Below, in pieces: positions 11,318 to 22,892 of a stretch of 64,000 bases of DNA. The translations under genes were made by a program, and so were the position numbers. How positions within the stretch are numbered: the stretch's first letter is position 1; each line of letters starts with the position of its first letter. The stretch is taken from assembly GCA_009763385.1 (NCBI GenBank), contig CM019831.1, positions 21,044,080-21,108,079 on the forward strand. Direction: 5' to 3'. The notes below the pieces were generated by a model. That model saw only the letters and a program-made list of their open reading frames with translations. It made no database searches and was not told the DNA's origin. The stretch is from Coix lacryma-jobi var. lacryma-jobi (taxonomy: Eukaryota > Streptophyta > Magnoliopsida > Poales > Poaceae).

Positions 11318-11989
11318 TATATATTACAGTTTTCGTGTAACTAATAATGATTATGCATAGTCATGGTTCGTTGATGTCAGTGTCGATGCCCCACAAGTTT
11401 GGCTCCATTCTGGATTATTTTGTTGGTAGGCCTAATTGACCCTATAATTATTGGGTGAGAGTGTGCGGTAATTCAATTAAACCGGAAAAGAAGCAAACCA
11501 TCTCCGAAAAACACAAACTTGTTGGTTGCCTCACCCGTGCCACGTGACAACCTAAGAAAAATTTTGAGACCAATATGACACAGAAACGTATATGAACTAC
11601 ACAAATTTATCTTTTAAAATTAAATTGTAATTTAACAATGAATTTCTCTATCGTGCATTTGGACAATAAAAGATAAACAACCCAAAATTTTCCTATCGAG
11701 CACCAGTTGTTTCAGATATTTAAATTTAACATTATATTTTTGCATTAACAAAATATAAATTGTTATTTACATTTATATTTGTTATTATAAGAAAAGAAAA
11801 AAGAATTTATGTTACAAATTTTCTACAATACAATAATGTAAAAGGAAACACAACTGCTATTTTTAAGTAATTTTATGCCTAATATTGAATTTACTATGCA
11901 AGTAACAAGTATTACAACATATTAATATAGCCAAAACTTAATTCAAAACCCAAAACACAGAAAACCCAAAATAAAGGCGGCAGAAGACC

Positions 11990-12235
11990 CTTTAGTCCCG
12001 GGCCGTAGCACCACCCGGGACTAAAGGTACCTTAACCCAAAATAAAGGCGGGAGAAGACCTTTAGTCGGGCCGTAGCACACACCCGGGACTAAAGGTACC
12101 TTTAGTCCCGGCCGTAGCCCCCCGGGACTAAAGGTCCCCTCTTTAGTCCCGGGTGGGCTTATGCACCGGGGCTAAAGGTGTTTTAGTCCCGGGTGGTGCC
12201 ACGGCCCGGGACTAAAGGTGCCCCGCGTATATAGG
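11990..12235. repeat. Mid-element copy of the CACTA repeat motif, at the gene 2 promoter
   Basis: The motif TTTAGTCCCGGGCCGTAGCA / CCCGGGACTAAAGG recurs about six times. It ends directly before a TATA-like GCGTATATAGGGC at 12225-12237. CACTA-2 has the same arrangement at 46790-46985. This looks like a regulatory array for the second gene rather than a transposon end. The preceding 11318-11990 is AT-rich 3' flank of TNP2 with nothing recognisable. Confidence 0.7.
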
Positions 12236-13256
12236 GCACAGGCCCTCCTCCTCCTTCCTCAGATCGACGTCAGAGTTTGCGCCGCCGCCTCCGTCTTCGC
12301 CGCCATCTCGTCCTCCCTCGGCGTCGTCCTCGGTGCCCTCGTCCTCCCTCCCCTCGCCGTCCTCCGCGTGCCCTCGGCCTCCCTTCCGCGCACGCGGCGT
12401 CCTCAGCCTCCCTCGTGTCGCCGCTGCCATCGACCTCAGAGAGCTCCGGCCCTCGCCGTCGTCCGCGGCGGTCCCTCGGCCTCCCTCGCCGTCGTTCGCG
12501 GCGCCTCTGCCGTCGAGCTCGCTTTGCCGCCGCGCCGCCGTCGTGACATCCTCGCCATTCGCCGCCGGCCGTTGCTCCCCTTGTGCCGTCGTGTCTCGTC
12601 CTCCCGTCGTCTCGCGGCCGCTCCGGCCGTGTGCCTCCGTCCTCGCGCTGCCGGTGAGGAGTGCCACCGCGCGTGCGTGTGTGTGTGAAGTGTTTGTGCG
12701 TGTGCGTGTGGTTTTGCACTGTGTGCAGTGTATGCATGTGTGTGTGCAGTGTGTAATTAAAGTGTGTGTGCACTGTGTGTAATAGGAAAAGGAAATAGAA
12801 ATCCATATGAATTGAAAATAGAAATAGTTTTTACCCTAACAAATATTATGTTTACACACATGTAGATAAAAGAGATTGGTCGCGTTGACCGCGCCGTCCG
12901 CCGTCATCCTCACCGTGTGATCCTCACCGCAACGTGATCTTCGGCGTCGTCTGTGTCGTCCTCACACCGCGACATCATCCTCGCCGTCGTCCGTCGTCGT
13001 CCTCTCATCAACGGTGTGTCCTTTGCATGTGTTAGATGGAGGAGGAATAATCACTTAGATAATTTGGTGTTTAGATATGTAAACATTTATTTATATCGGT
13101 CATATATGTTTATGAAATAATCACTTGGATATGTTTATGGAATAATCACTTGGATATGTTTATAGAATAATCACTTGGATATGACTTTTCGATCATGTCG
13201 GTAGTGTTATTTTTACGAATATAGTCTTCATGGATATATGTTATTTTTAATGTTGT
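12236..13256 (+). other. GC-rich leader and introns of CACTA-1 gene 2, no clear coding
   Basis: Downstream of the TATA motif is about 430 bases of CG-rich sequence with GCCGTC/TCGCC triplet runs, open in several frames on both strands. That openness follows from composition, so I do not call a gene. A CA/TG-rich stretch (12690-12780) and three near-repeats of AATAATCACTTGGATATG at about 13110-13180 follow. The likeliest role is a 5' untranslated exon plus intron, by analogy with 46437-46790 in CACTA-2. Confidence 0.45.
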
Positions 13257-13531
13257 CAAAACCTAGACCCCAAACCCTAAACCCTAAACCCAAAACCCCA
13301 AACACCCCCTAACCCTAAACCCCAAACCCGAAACCCCAAACACTAAACCCCAAACCCAAACCCTCAACCCCAAACCCCTAACCCTAAACCCAAACCCGAA
13401 ACCCCAAACACGAACCCCTAAACACCTAAACCCCAAACCCTAAACCCCAAACCCTAAACCCAAACCCAAAACACTAAACCCTAAACCCCAAACCGTAACC
13501 CTAAACCCGAAACCCAAAACCCGAAACCCTA
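13257..13531. repeat. Telomere-like (CCCTAAA)n degenerate array in CACTA-1
   Basis: Some 275 bases of degenerate CCCTAAA / CCCCAAA / CCCGAAA units, mostly 7 bases long. CCCTAAA is the plant telomere repeat; here it is interstitial and mixed with variants. It ends about 55 bases before the start of gene 2. CACTA-2 carries the same kind of array at the same place (45296-45806), so the array belongs to the element family. Confidence 0.85.
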
Positions 13532-13584
13532 TGCACGTTAGTTGCAAAAATATGGTTTTATTATCCTCCATGTCATTCGCAGAA

Positions 13585-16500
13585 ATGGCCGACCCAGTTG
13601 ACAACATGGAGGAGGAAATGTACGAATTAATCAACAGCGGCGCTAATCAAAATTTAGCAGGTGATGATAACAATAATCAAGAAGTAGATGACGGCAGTCA
13701 ATACTTTGCCGATTATGAAGAAATAATGCAAGAAAATACTGGCGAGGTATATACCTACAATAATCTCTATGTGCACATGAAATTCTAAATTATTTATAAA
13801 TGTATTTATAATCTACTGTTCCTACATATGTAGCCCTCCGGATCGACAACGACTACCGGGAAGAGTAGGACCGTACGAGGTCCGAAGAAGCCGTTGGAGG
13901 GCCGGTACATTATCTCAGAATTCAACGAGGAAACAGGCCAAGTACTTGGAGAACATGCACAGAGATTTGTTGCCCACTGTGGGTGCCTTGTAAGGGATAA
14001 GATCCCGATCAGTGCTCGTGAATGGAAGAAAAAGGCAAGTGCTCCTGATATAAGTTTTGTCTCTGATCTTGATAAGGAACTGGTTTGGCAAGAGGTCCTT
14101 GCACATTTCACACTTGAAACAGAAGATATAAATTTGAAGGCCAGAGTTCGGGACTGGGCTATGAAGAAAATGGCAACACTATTCCAGGGCTGGAAGAAGA
14201 ACTTATACAACAAATTTATCAAGAAGGACCAAACTCCGGATTTCAACACTAAGGCCTACGTCAAGTTGAGGCCATTTTGGGATGAGTTGTAGAATTCAAG
14301 AAATCAGAAGAGAGTGAGGCACGGATCAGAAGGAACCAGCAGAATGCCGACAAAACAATACCACCATCACTTGGGATCAGGTGGCTATAAGAGTGCCATT
14401 CCTAAATGGGAAAGAATGGAACGAGAGTTGCAAGCCAAGGGCATTGAACCAGAATCGATAAACTGGCCTGAGCGCGCCAAGTATTGGTTTTTTGGTCATG
14501 GAGGAAGCCTGGACCAACAAACAGGAAGGGTACACTATGGCGAAAAACTCCAAAGAGCAGCAGAAAGATTTGTTTATGCTAGAGAAATGGCTGCCAGTGG
14601 CAGGTGGCAGCCGAACAGAGACAAGGACGAGCTGACATACGCCCTGGAGAATCTTGAACATGGTGGGAGAACCAGAGGCTATGGGGAGCTGTCATGGGTA
14701 CATGCCTTCCCTCAGGACAAAGAGACCTATAGAAGCCGCGCGAGAAAGAAGGAGGAGGAGCACAGCGGATGCGCCGGTTAGAAGAAATGGTTATTCAGTC
14801 ACAGGCCGCGGCTCTTGAAGCAGTTGAGCGAGAAAAAGCACTTGAAGGCAGAATGAACGAGGAAATAAAAAGGCAAGTGCAGTTAGCAATGCAAAGTCAA
14901 TCTGCATCAGAGCCGGGAGTCAACATCAGCCCCCCTGAGCAAATGAAAAGCAGTTGCGCTTCCACAGAGGTCCCAGACGCAGCACTGCGCTTTCCTGTGG
15001 ACGACATCACCGAGCCTCTCACGACATGTGAACTGCACATTCCACAGGGGAATACCACAGTCATGGGGCTATAGGTGTTGTATCTCCTATCGATCCTACG
15101 AAGACACCAAGAAGTCATGGAGCAATAATACCTCCTGGATATGCTAGCGTCTCGGTGGACAGGGTGGTAAAAGGTTACGAGAATGTCGAACTTGACATTA
15201 AAGGAGGTGATGGCGAGAATACATTAGGAGAAGCGGAGAAGACATTCATATGTTGGCGCAAGCGCTATATCATAATTCCTGGCGCATCACCTCCTCCTCC
15301 TCAACAACCTATCCCTAGGTGTGTATGAAATTAGTGAATGAAACTTAATAGTATTGGTGAGCTAATAGTATAAATGGATACTCATACCATGTTGTTTTCG
15401 CAGCAGGACATCCCCCAACCTAAGTCCAATTCTACATTCACCACATGATCACAGTGTTGCGGACGATGATGATCAAGATCAAATACGACGGGATCCATCA
15501 TCGCCACCGGCCCCCATCTCCTCCACGACGGGATCCAACACCGCCACCGGCCCCATCTCCCCCACGGCGTGATCCAACGCCGCCACCGGCCCCATCTCCT
15601 CCACGACGAGATCCAACACCGCCACCGACCCAACCATCTCCTCCAAAGCGGGCTCCGACACCGCCACCTGCCCCATCTCCACGGCGGGTTCCAACACCTC
15701 CACCGCCAACAAAGAAGAGGCCTGTCACACAAACAAAGGCGTCAGCCCCACCACCTCCGAAGAAGAAAGCACCTGTGAGAAAACCAGCTCCCAAGATGAC
15801 AAAACTTGCATATGACATGACCGAGGAGGAGACTGACGCTGCAGTGCAAAAAGACTGTAACAAGTTCTTCGAAGCTGCCATTGCTAGTGGTCGAGCAAAG
15901 CGAAACCCGGAGAAGCCGTACCTTTTTGTTCGTCCTGAAAAACTAAGGCAAACTGTGGACGCTCACCAAAAAAGGTACGTGCTGCCCGTAAGGCTTCGCC
16001 AAAATCAGACTATGATCGCACACTTAGCAAATCACTTGAGGAGGCCAAGAAGGCAAAGAAGAGAGCAGGAAAGGGTGTCCCACAGCTCGGGGAACAAGAG
16101 AAGCAATCAGTGCCAGATCTAGTTGTTGATAATGAATACGGTACAAACATGGAAATCATACAACGAGCATATGGAGACGTTGATCCTGCGCAACTGCTCG
16201 CATTTTTCGAGGAAACTGGTTTGAATGTGGAAAACATACTCGGAGAAGCAGGCATCAAAAGTGCTCCAGAAGTTGATAAATGGCAGAGGGCATATGTATA
16301 TGGCCAAAGTCTATACAACCCAGCGGCCCTGAGGGATCTTGGTACACAGATGCACTTGCTAAATCAGTGGTACCTTACGACGTGTGGCAGAAAAGCTGAT
16401 GACTACATTTGCGTCAGAATTAGAGACCATGATTACTTCCGTGGTGATGACATCATATATGTTCAGTTTAATGAGTTACATCAGCTCTGCCACATGGACG

Positions 16501-17627
16501 CTCTCGACAAATCTCTCGTCAGCTGCTTCTGCCTGTAAGTGATTGTTTCCTTTAATAATCTCACTTTAGCTTATGTATATGTATAAGTAATTATCCTCAC
16601 ACTGCTAGCAAGCGTTTCTAAACATGTGCAGAAACATGATGAGACAACTAAGGCGTAAAAATGACAAGGAGATTGGTTTCATCGATCCATATATCGTCTT
16701 CAAGCACCCAAGCAATACTCACTCGGATGCATGGAAAACTCAAACAGAGAGTAATTTGCGGAGGTTCTTGGTAAACCAAAGGGACAAAAGATATATACTA
16801 TTCCCCTACAACTTTAGGTGAGTTTTGTTATCATATGCACATTTTATTATAGGTTGACATAAAGATATATATATGTGTTGACTATATAAACATAAATGCA
16901 GTTTTCACTGGATTCTAATGGTGATCGATCTCCACGAGAGTCGTTTGCTAATCTATGACTCTCTGAGAAAACCACAAGAAGATTACCAAGATATGATTAA
17001 TATTATCCGAGGGTAATGTGATCTTTAAATATTGATTCCTGCTATAGCTCTTTAACTCTGCAATAGTTAATTAACGTTCCAATTATTGTGAAGGGTTTGG
17101 ACTTGGTTTGTTCAGAAAACCCGTCCGGATCTGAAAGCGCAACTTCCTGATCCTCTACTCCTAAATGTAAGTTGTAGAGTACCTCCCCGCCTCTTTACCT
17201 TAATTAGCATCACTCAGCAGACGCACGCTCAAACCGAGAGTACTCTTTTTACATATTGTACAGTGGGTTCTACGGCAGTCACCGGGAAACAATTTATGTG
17301 GGTACTATGTTTGCGAGTTTCTGACGGTGTATGAAAAAAGAACTCCTTTACAGAGTCAGCAAGTACGTAACATGTAAATAAATTTATTTTATTTTTTGTT
17401 GCTATTACATAAATATTATGTATGTTAATACTTTCTTTTTATTTTAATCCAAATTGAAGGAGACATGGTTGAAGAACCAGGTGATGGATAAGGTCCGCCT
17501 CAAAGCAATTCAAGAGACCATCGCGGGCTTCCTTAATGACCATGTCCTTAAGTCTGGCACCGAGTATTGGTTTAATAAAGACGAACCAATGAAGCCAAAC
17601 CAAGATGAACACTTGTATGACCTCTAA
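13585..17627 (+). pseudogene. CACTA-1 gene 2: Ptta/En/Spm (TnpA-like) protein with Ulp1-like protease end
   Basis: Eight exons can be inferred from splice signals: 13585-13746, 13834-15318, 15404-16534, 16632-16817, 16902-17012, 17094-17166, 17264-17362 and 17460-17627. The N-terminus is acidic (ADPVDNMEEEMYE). Exon 2 holds a plant transposase (Ptta/En/Spm) region: CGCLVRDKIPISAREW, then YHHHLGSGGYKSAIPKWER, then GRTRGYGELSWVHAFP. Exon 3 begins with RDPTPPPAPSPP repeats. The last exons form a C48 (Ulp1-type) cysteine protease fold with FHW (His), YDS (Asp), LRQSPGNN (Gln) and LCGYYVC (Cys) preserved. Frameshifts lie near 14290, 14355, 14770, 15070 and 15970, so it is a pseudogene. The ATG follows TTCGCAG, a likely acceptor in the leader. 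Confidence 0.8.
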
Positions 17628-17949
17628 GTTAGGAACGGTATTATATTTGTGTGTAAATATCAAGTTAAGCATGCATGATGGATAATGTTGTATATTTTAT
17701 GTACATATGTGTGTATAGCTAGCTCTATATATATATATATGTATAGTTTCATATTTTCATTTGTGTGTAATTGTAAATTTTATGTGTTTATATATATTTA
17801 TTAGCAGCGAAGAATAATACGTGTATTTGAAACTGGCCTAATATAATAGAATATATTAGCAGCGAAGAATACGTATTAGAAAACCTAATGTAATTGTAAA
17901 ACCAAAAACAATAACCAATTGAAAAGAACAGAAAAAGAAAAAGAAAAAG

Positions 17950-18251
17950 CAGATGGATCTTTAGCCCCGGTTGGTAACACCAACCGGGACTAAAGAGGCC
18001 AGCCACGGTGGCCCGGCTGGAGGCCCCTTTAGTCCCGGTTGGCACCAACCGGGACTAAAGGGCCTCCAGCCGGGCCACCGTGGCTGGCCTCTTTAGTCCC
18101 GGTTGGTGTTACCAACCGGGGCTAAAGGTCCCTCCATTAGCCCCGGGCCATGGACCGGGGCTAAAGGTCGGGGCTTTAGTCCCGATTCCTTAGCCCCGGC
18201 TCCATGTCCGGGGCTAAAGGCCAAAATGGCCCGGGGCAATAGGCCTGTTCT
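17950..18251. repeat. 3' subterminal repeats of CACTA-1
   Basis: Inverted copies of TTTAGTCCCGGTTGG and CCAACCGGGACTAAAG, including a long hairpin-forming pair at 17990-18090 (GGCCAGCCACGGTGGCCCGG with its complement). It closes with GGCCTGTTCT, the inner part of the terminal repeat. Confidence 0.8.
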
Positions 18252-18262
18252 GTACGCATATT

Positions 18263-18962
18263 GCAATTGAGACTTTAACTTTTATATATCATGTCAATAT
18301 TCAAGATTGTTTTGATAATTTTCAATTTTAATTTCAAAATATATTATCATACAACAATATTTTGGGACCCTAACAGTTTTTAAATCAAAAACTTTTCAAC
18401 TACAAAGTTTAGATCCATCGAGGGCTAGAATTTTGATATAAAGTTTGTCTCATTCGATTTATAATGAAAAAGTTATGAATTATTTGTGGATATAAATTAT
18501 TAAAATGCCATGTTTAATCTAGATGAGACTCTAACAAAGTTTAGGGACCATAATGACACCAATGACTAAGTTTGAGGACCTCATGAGTGATTTGCATGTT
18601 TAGTGCCCGATGACAACAACCGAACAAGTTTGAGGACCTTAAAACGGTCGATTTACGAGTTTAGGGACCGAATGACACAACAGTACAAGTTCAGGGACGA
18701 GTGATGGACTTTAACTCACTCAATATCAATATGAAAATAGTTTGAACCCCTGATTTAGGGGCATATTTATAGTTACTATGACAATTATGGATTCGTTCTC
18801 TCAACTCACAAAAAAACACACACAGACATACAAAAAGAACACCAGTTCCTATTATTGTAGAAACTAATTGTCCTGATATTGTGTTAAGCTATGTCTAGTC
18901 TTATTTTCTCCGAAACAAGGGCTAACAGCAAAAGTGTGAAAGAAAAGTAAGGAAAAAATAGT
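18263..18962. other. No gene; degenerate AT-rich repeats
   Basis: Several imperfect units of the form AGTTTGAGGACCT / GTTTAGGGACC..AATGACAC occur at 18530-18700, a pattern often seen in decayed grass repeats. No reading frame or element ends could be identified. Confidence 0.4.
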
Positions 18963-19346
18963 GTCATGGACGTCGGACATATACTAGAAGAATTAGGATA
19001 ATAGGAGAGTAAGTAGTAGTTAATATAAGTTTAAGTGGGCATAGGCGCGGTCTTTTTATTTAAAGAGAAGGTAATTAGGCCAGGCCCATTAATAGATGTA
19101 AACCCCCTTATATATATGAGGGAGACGATTAATGTGAAGCAGAAAAGAATTAGGGTTTAACCCTATCCTCTCTCTCTCTCTCTAGCTGCTGCCTCTCCTC
19201 TCTCTCTCTCTGATGCGCCACCTGCCGGCCCTGACACGCGCCAGCACCAGCGGCAACCGCTGCTCACGACACCAGCAGCTACGCCTAGACGGTCGCCTGG
19301 AGCTCCGTCGCCGCTGCTCACCCGCTAGAGCCATCTTGCGCCTTAC
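18963..19346 (+). repeat. 5' LTR of a Ty3/gypsy remnant
   Basis: Begins TGTCATGG and ends CCTTACA just before TCTGGTATCCGGAGCC (19347-19362), a primer binding site close to the tRNA-iMet complement. A TATA-like CCTTATATATATGAGG lies at 19107 and a CT microsatellite at 19170-19212. Length about 384 bases. No matching 3' LTR was found, so the start is an estimate. Confidence 0.6.
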
Positions 19347-19629
19347 ATCTGGTATCCGGAGCCACGTTGCAATGGATTCCCTGGAGGACTTCCGCGTCGT
19401 CACCGATCGTTGGGCAAAGAAATTGGAGGAATTTTTTTCTTCCTTTTCGTCACGACCCGAGGAGGAAAAAAGGTATGTACCTCCGACAAAGTGACTTCCA
19501 GTACTCCCTTCTCCGATGGAACAACTCTCTCCTCCCCCTTCCGATATCAAATCATAGGAGAATTCCTGCGGAGAAATGCATCAACCCTAGATCAATAAAG
19601 AATTACAGAAAACAGATCAGTCACGTCGA

Positions 19630-20100
19630 CCATCCAACTCCCTCAAACTATCTTTTCCAGAATACAATGGTAGTCAGGATCCTTCTCAGTGGCTATACAA
19701 AGGCAACAAATTTTTCGTCACTCAGAATATCAAAGAAGATGAGCGGATGCAGCTAGTAGCTTTCCACTTGGATGGCAGCGCCTTCACATGGTTCATTAGA
19801 TGGGAACAGGAGGTGGGTCAACCAACTTGGCCACAATTCTGTACAACTGTCGACAAGCGATTTGGATCGCTAATGCACCACAACCATCTCGCCGACCTCA
19901 CGGGCATGATCCAAACTGGAGAGTTGGACGACTACACAAATCAGTTCCTCCAAACGCTAACAAAAGTCAATGGCTATCTACGGGCATCAAGTTATGCTCT
20001 ACATAGCGGGATTGGAGCCCATATTGGAGATAGACACTCACCTATAGAAACCGCCAGACCTCGAATCAGCTATAGCAGTAGCTCGCAGACTATATGAATC
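19630..20100 (+). pseudogene. Ty3/gypsy gag fragment
   Basis: From 19747 the frame reads like a Retrotrans_gag domain (MQLVAFHLDGSAFTWF, then WEQEVGQPTWPQFC, then a KRFGS motif). Upstream, LSFPEYNG-like codons lie in another frame, which shows a shift near 19670. The frame ends soon after the gag core. Gag packages retroelement RNA; this copy is dead. Confidence 0.7.
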
Positions 20101-20189
20101 AAATCCACCACCCAAAGATAGTTCTGCAGCACTACCAGCAAATGAGGAGACACAGGTCGCACTCAACGCAGTCACAAGAATCACTACCA

Positions 20190-20783
20190 GTCTAACAATG
20201 TAGGTGAAAATAATCATTAATGGTCAAGAATTACTAGCACTCTTGGACTCCAGATCAACACATAATTTCATCGATTCTGATACAGCAGCAAGTCTATATC
20301 TCTGACGCTTAGAAACAGAAACACTGTCCACCCTCCGAGTTGTAGTGGCCAATGGGGACAAAATCTTCAACATTGGAATATATACGGGGCTGACAATACA
20401 AATACAAACAAAGATATTCAATATTAATTGCTACATCACAAATTGGGAGGATACAACTTCGTTCTAGGAGTGAATTGGCTCAGCTCATTGGGGCCAATCA
20501 TCTCCGATTTCAATAACCTGACCATGAAATTCTAGCGCCAAGGACGACGAATCATGTGGAGTAGCATCACAAAATCGTCAGACGAGCAACCCAGAATACA
20601 CAGTCTCCAACCAACCATGACAATACAACAAGTATTAAATCAGTTCTCAGATCTATTTGCTGAACTACTGGGACTCCCACCTCAACGGCGATACGACCAC
20701 CGTATCCATATGAAAGACCCAACTAAATCAACGACAGTGCGATCTCAGCTTCAGAAGGATGAACTAGAGAAACCGACAGAATT
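20190..20783 (+). pseudogene. Ty3/gypsy protease and pre-RT fragment
   Basis: LLALLDSRSTHNFID at about 20230-20275 is the aspartic protease active site region, with the catalytic DSG changed to DSR. VLGVNWL follows at about 20465, then FSDLFAELLGLPPQR and YDHRIHM, the conserved lead-in to reverse transcriptase. Stops interrupt it (for example near 20304 and 20534). It breaks off at about 20783, where sequence shared with 27905 begins, so RT and integrase are missing. Confidence 0.7.
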
Positions 20784-20784
20784 C

Positions 20785-21300
20785 CTTGTCATGTGTTCAT
20801 GGACAGCTGTCACATGCACATCCCATCAAGTAAATAAGAAACCGACAGATTTACTTTGGACACTATTATTCCAAATGAATTTATTTCAATACAGATGTCA
20901 AAACTAAACAGCACATCGATCCATTTTTTCTAGTTCTGCGGAGAACTCACAAGTTCCAAACTGATTTGTAGAGAAAGTTCCAAAGCCAGCCTCTGTCGAT
21001 GTGCCTCTATAAATCATCAGATTTTAAAGATGGTTAACACAGTAAGTTGGCCCCTATGAAATCATTTTGCAGAAATTGTAAATCTACACAGAGTCATTTC
21101 AATTCAATCCAGTAGGAAAACTAGTGTTAATAGCTAGGCACAATTAATAGCCCCCTACCGGTGCCGAGTGCATTCTATATGGTCACTAACAGAAATCTCA
21201 CTAGCGGAAATCTGTTGTTTGCGAGTGCATTATTCTATCGGGCACCATCATCTTAAACAAATCAATTTGACCACTACTGTAGTAGTGTTTGCACCATGCT
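20785..21300. repeat. Flank duplicate shared with 27905-28690
   Basis: Blocks such as CTGTCACATGCA, ATGTGCCTCTATAAATCATC, ATGAAATCATTTTGCAGAAA and TCCAGTAGGAAAACTAGTG match 27914-28245 in the same order. The tail (AACAAATCAATTTGACCAC, GTAGTAGTG) matches 28655-28688. It lies on the 3' side of thionin-like copy 2. Confidence 0.7.
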
Positions 21301-21823
21301 TGAGACTTTTGTAGGAAATATTTAATTTTATATGGTCCGTGAAATGCGGGTTTTCAGAGCGATGTATATGTACGAGTTTTCACCACCATTTAGACAGAAT
21401 ATCGAAAAATATTTTTCCTTGTATGTGTTTAATCCTGGGCACACATTTTCGGCCATCTAATTAATTAGGGTGATGATATTTCACTTCTTGGTGCTCCGGG
21501 GCACCACGCCAGAAGGACGAAGCCCCTTTTTTTAATTTCTATCAAGGATTTTTCACAACTGTATTAGGAATAATGAACTACATACATGAGTACATATGTA
21601 TGTATCATACACAGGCTAGGGACAAAAAGTTTCATAGTTTATTGCAATAATAAAAATACTAGTATTGTTGGTACATGCGTCCTAGCATGGAACGGAGACC
21701 GAATTAACATGATAAAAGTACATATGGAGAAGGACACATTGACTGATGAAATAGATAAAGGAAAATATAAGTAAATGCTTGGAACACGTAGATAGAACAT
21801 CACGAATGCATGAACTTTCATCA

Positions 21824-22105
21824 TCAAGCAACACATTGGGTGAAGACGCCTGTAGTGCAGATGGTTTTGCATTCAGCGATGCACCCTGTCTTGGCCTTGT
21901 CCTTGCATTGGTCCTTGATCGCCGCTGGACAAAGGTCAGGGTTGGCGTTGCCCGTGCACAGCCCCTCGGCAAAGGTGGTGCAGAGGGTTGGACAACTGCT
22001 GGTACAGTCACCCATTACTGGCTTAGAAGCCATGGGCAGCAGGACCAGCAGGATGCATGCAGTTACAACGGCCATCTTAAGCGGGGCGGCGGCACCGGAA
22101 GCCAT
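21824..22105 (-). CDS. Thionin-like secreted cysteine-rich peptide, copy 2 (intact)
   Basis: A 93-residue protein with a signal peptide (hydrophobic core AVVTACILLVLLPMAS, likely cleaved before DCTSSC near residue 33) and a mature part of about 60 residues with ten cysteines, consistent with five disulfides. Spacing includes DCTSSCPTLC, LCPAAIKDQC and CIAECKTIC. This resembles the grass thionin-like secreted peptides; classical thionins have a different CC start, so the family name is tentative. The protein would be exported and might act at the cell surface in defence. It is single-exon. A TATA motif (GCCTATAAATTG on the minus strand, 22250-22261) lies about 150 bases upstream. The stop used here is bypassed in copy 1. 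Confidence 0.75.
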   Translation of the reverse strand: MASGAAAPLKMAVVTACILLVLLPMASKPVMGDCTSSCPTLCTTFAEGLCTGNANPDLCPAAIKDQCKDKAKTGCIAECKTICTTGVFTQCVA

Positions 22106-22249
22106 TGATGTCGCTGGTTAATTAGTTGTTGCTAGCGAGATCAAGAGCACAAGGGCGAGGCTGCGAGAGCACAAGAGGTCAGGTGCAGCTAGCTAGGGAT
22201 ATGCTAGCTAGCTGAATCGATCGATGCATATAAGCTTTGGCGGGCGAAG

Positions 22250-22261
22250 CAATTTATAGGC
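22250..22261 (-). promoter_or_regulatory. TATA box of thionin-like copy 2
   Basis: CCTATAAATTG on the minus strand, in the same context as copy 1 (TATAGGCAGCAAAGT on the plus strand). Distance to the ATG is about 150 bases, against about 95 in copy 1, because extra sequence (CTGAATCGATCGATGCATATAAGC region) lies between. Confidence 0.55.
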
Positions 22262-22632
22262 AGCAAAGTACTTTTTTTTTGTTAATATATAACACCATGC
22301 AGTTGCACGCGCTAGCCAGCTGGAAAGCATATGACTGGGCTACTACTCATTTGTGATTATGTGAAGCATTGACCATGTTTCTTATGAATAAACTCGATCG
22401 CTGCTGATCGACAGTATCCTGATCTTTTCATTCCATATCTTTATATATATATGGTAGTGTGTTGCTTGTGGGCCACTTGCTACAGCTATGGACCTTGCTA
22501 CTTGCATTGCGACATGGTTTGATGGATCCAAGGCCTAGAACTCACAAAATCATGGAGGTTACACCAAAAACAATTGGCCGACTGATTCACATGATGTACC
22601 AAATATTAAACAAGATACATATAGTATATATA

Positions 22633-22890
22633 CTCCCTCCGTATAGGAAAAAGAAGTTGTTTTGCACAAAGTTTTGGTCAAACATGGGAATGTAAATCAT
22701 GAATAACTTTAAATTATTGAGTTTAAAATGTAAAAGCTATATGAATATATTTGTATTGACAAATATTTTCATAAAAGTACACATATATCATTTTCCAATA
22801 ATATTATTTTTATAAAAATAAGGAGTCAAAGTTATACTTTGGAGACCGTGTCGTTATCCAAAACGACTTCCTTTTTCTATACAGAGAGAG
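22633..22890. mobile_element. Stowaway-type MITE (258 bp)
   Basis: The left end is CTCCCTCCGTATAGGAAAAA and the right end is CTTTTTCTATACAGAGAGAG, an imperfect inverted pair, flanked by TA on both sides (22631-22632 and 22891-22892). The CTCCCTCCGT end and TA duplication are diagnostic of Stowaway (mariner-related) elements. It lies about 530 bases upstream of thionin-like copy 2, inside its upstream flank. Confidence 0.9.
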
Positions 22891-22892
22891 TA

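Larger units (their letters stand above)
6337..18259 (+). mobile_element. CACTA-1: En/Spm-type transposon, 11.9 kb, decayed
   Basis: The left end is CACTACTAGAGAACAGGCC at 6337. The inner part of the right inverted repeat, GGCCTGTTCT, is at 18242-18251, but the expected terminal CTAGTAGTG is replaced by GTACGCAT. If those eight bases are a degraded end, the flanks are ATT on both sides (6334-6336 and 18260-18262), as expected for a 3-bp CACTA duplication; this is tentative. Inside, in order: subterminal repeats, a Cauli_VI ORF, TNP2, a second repeat cluster, telomere-like repeats, and the second gene with a Ulp1-like end. Same plan as CACTA-2 at 40630-52468. Confidence 0.9.

Noticed and set aside
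12218..12806. Long open frames on both strands in GC-rich DNA
   Set aside because: All six frames are open because of GCC/CGC composition, there is no domain, and the position matches a leader of CACTA gene 2.
13257..13531. True interstitial telomere or chromosome fusion point
   Set aside because: Units are degenerate, lie inside a transposon, and recur at the same place in the sister element.
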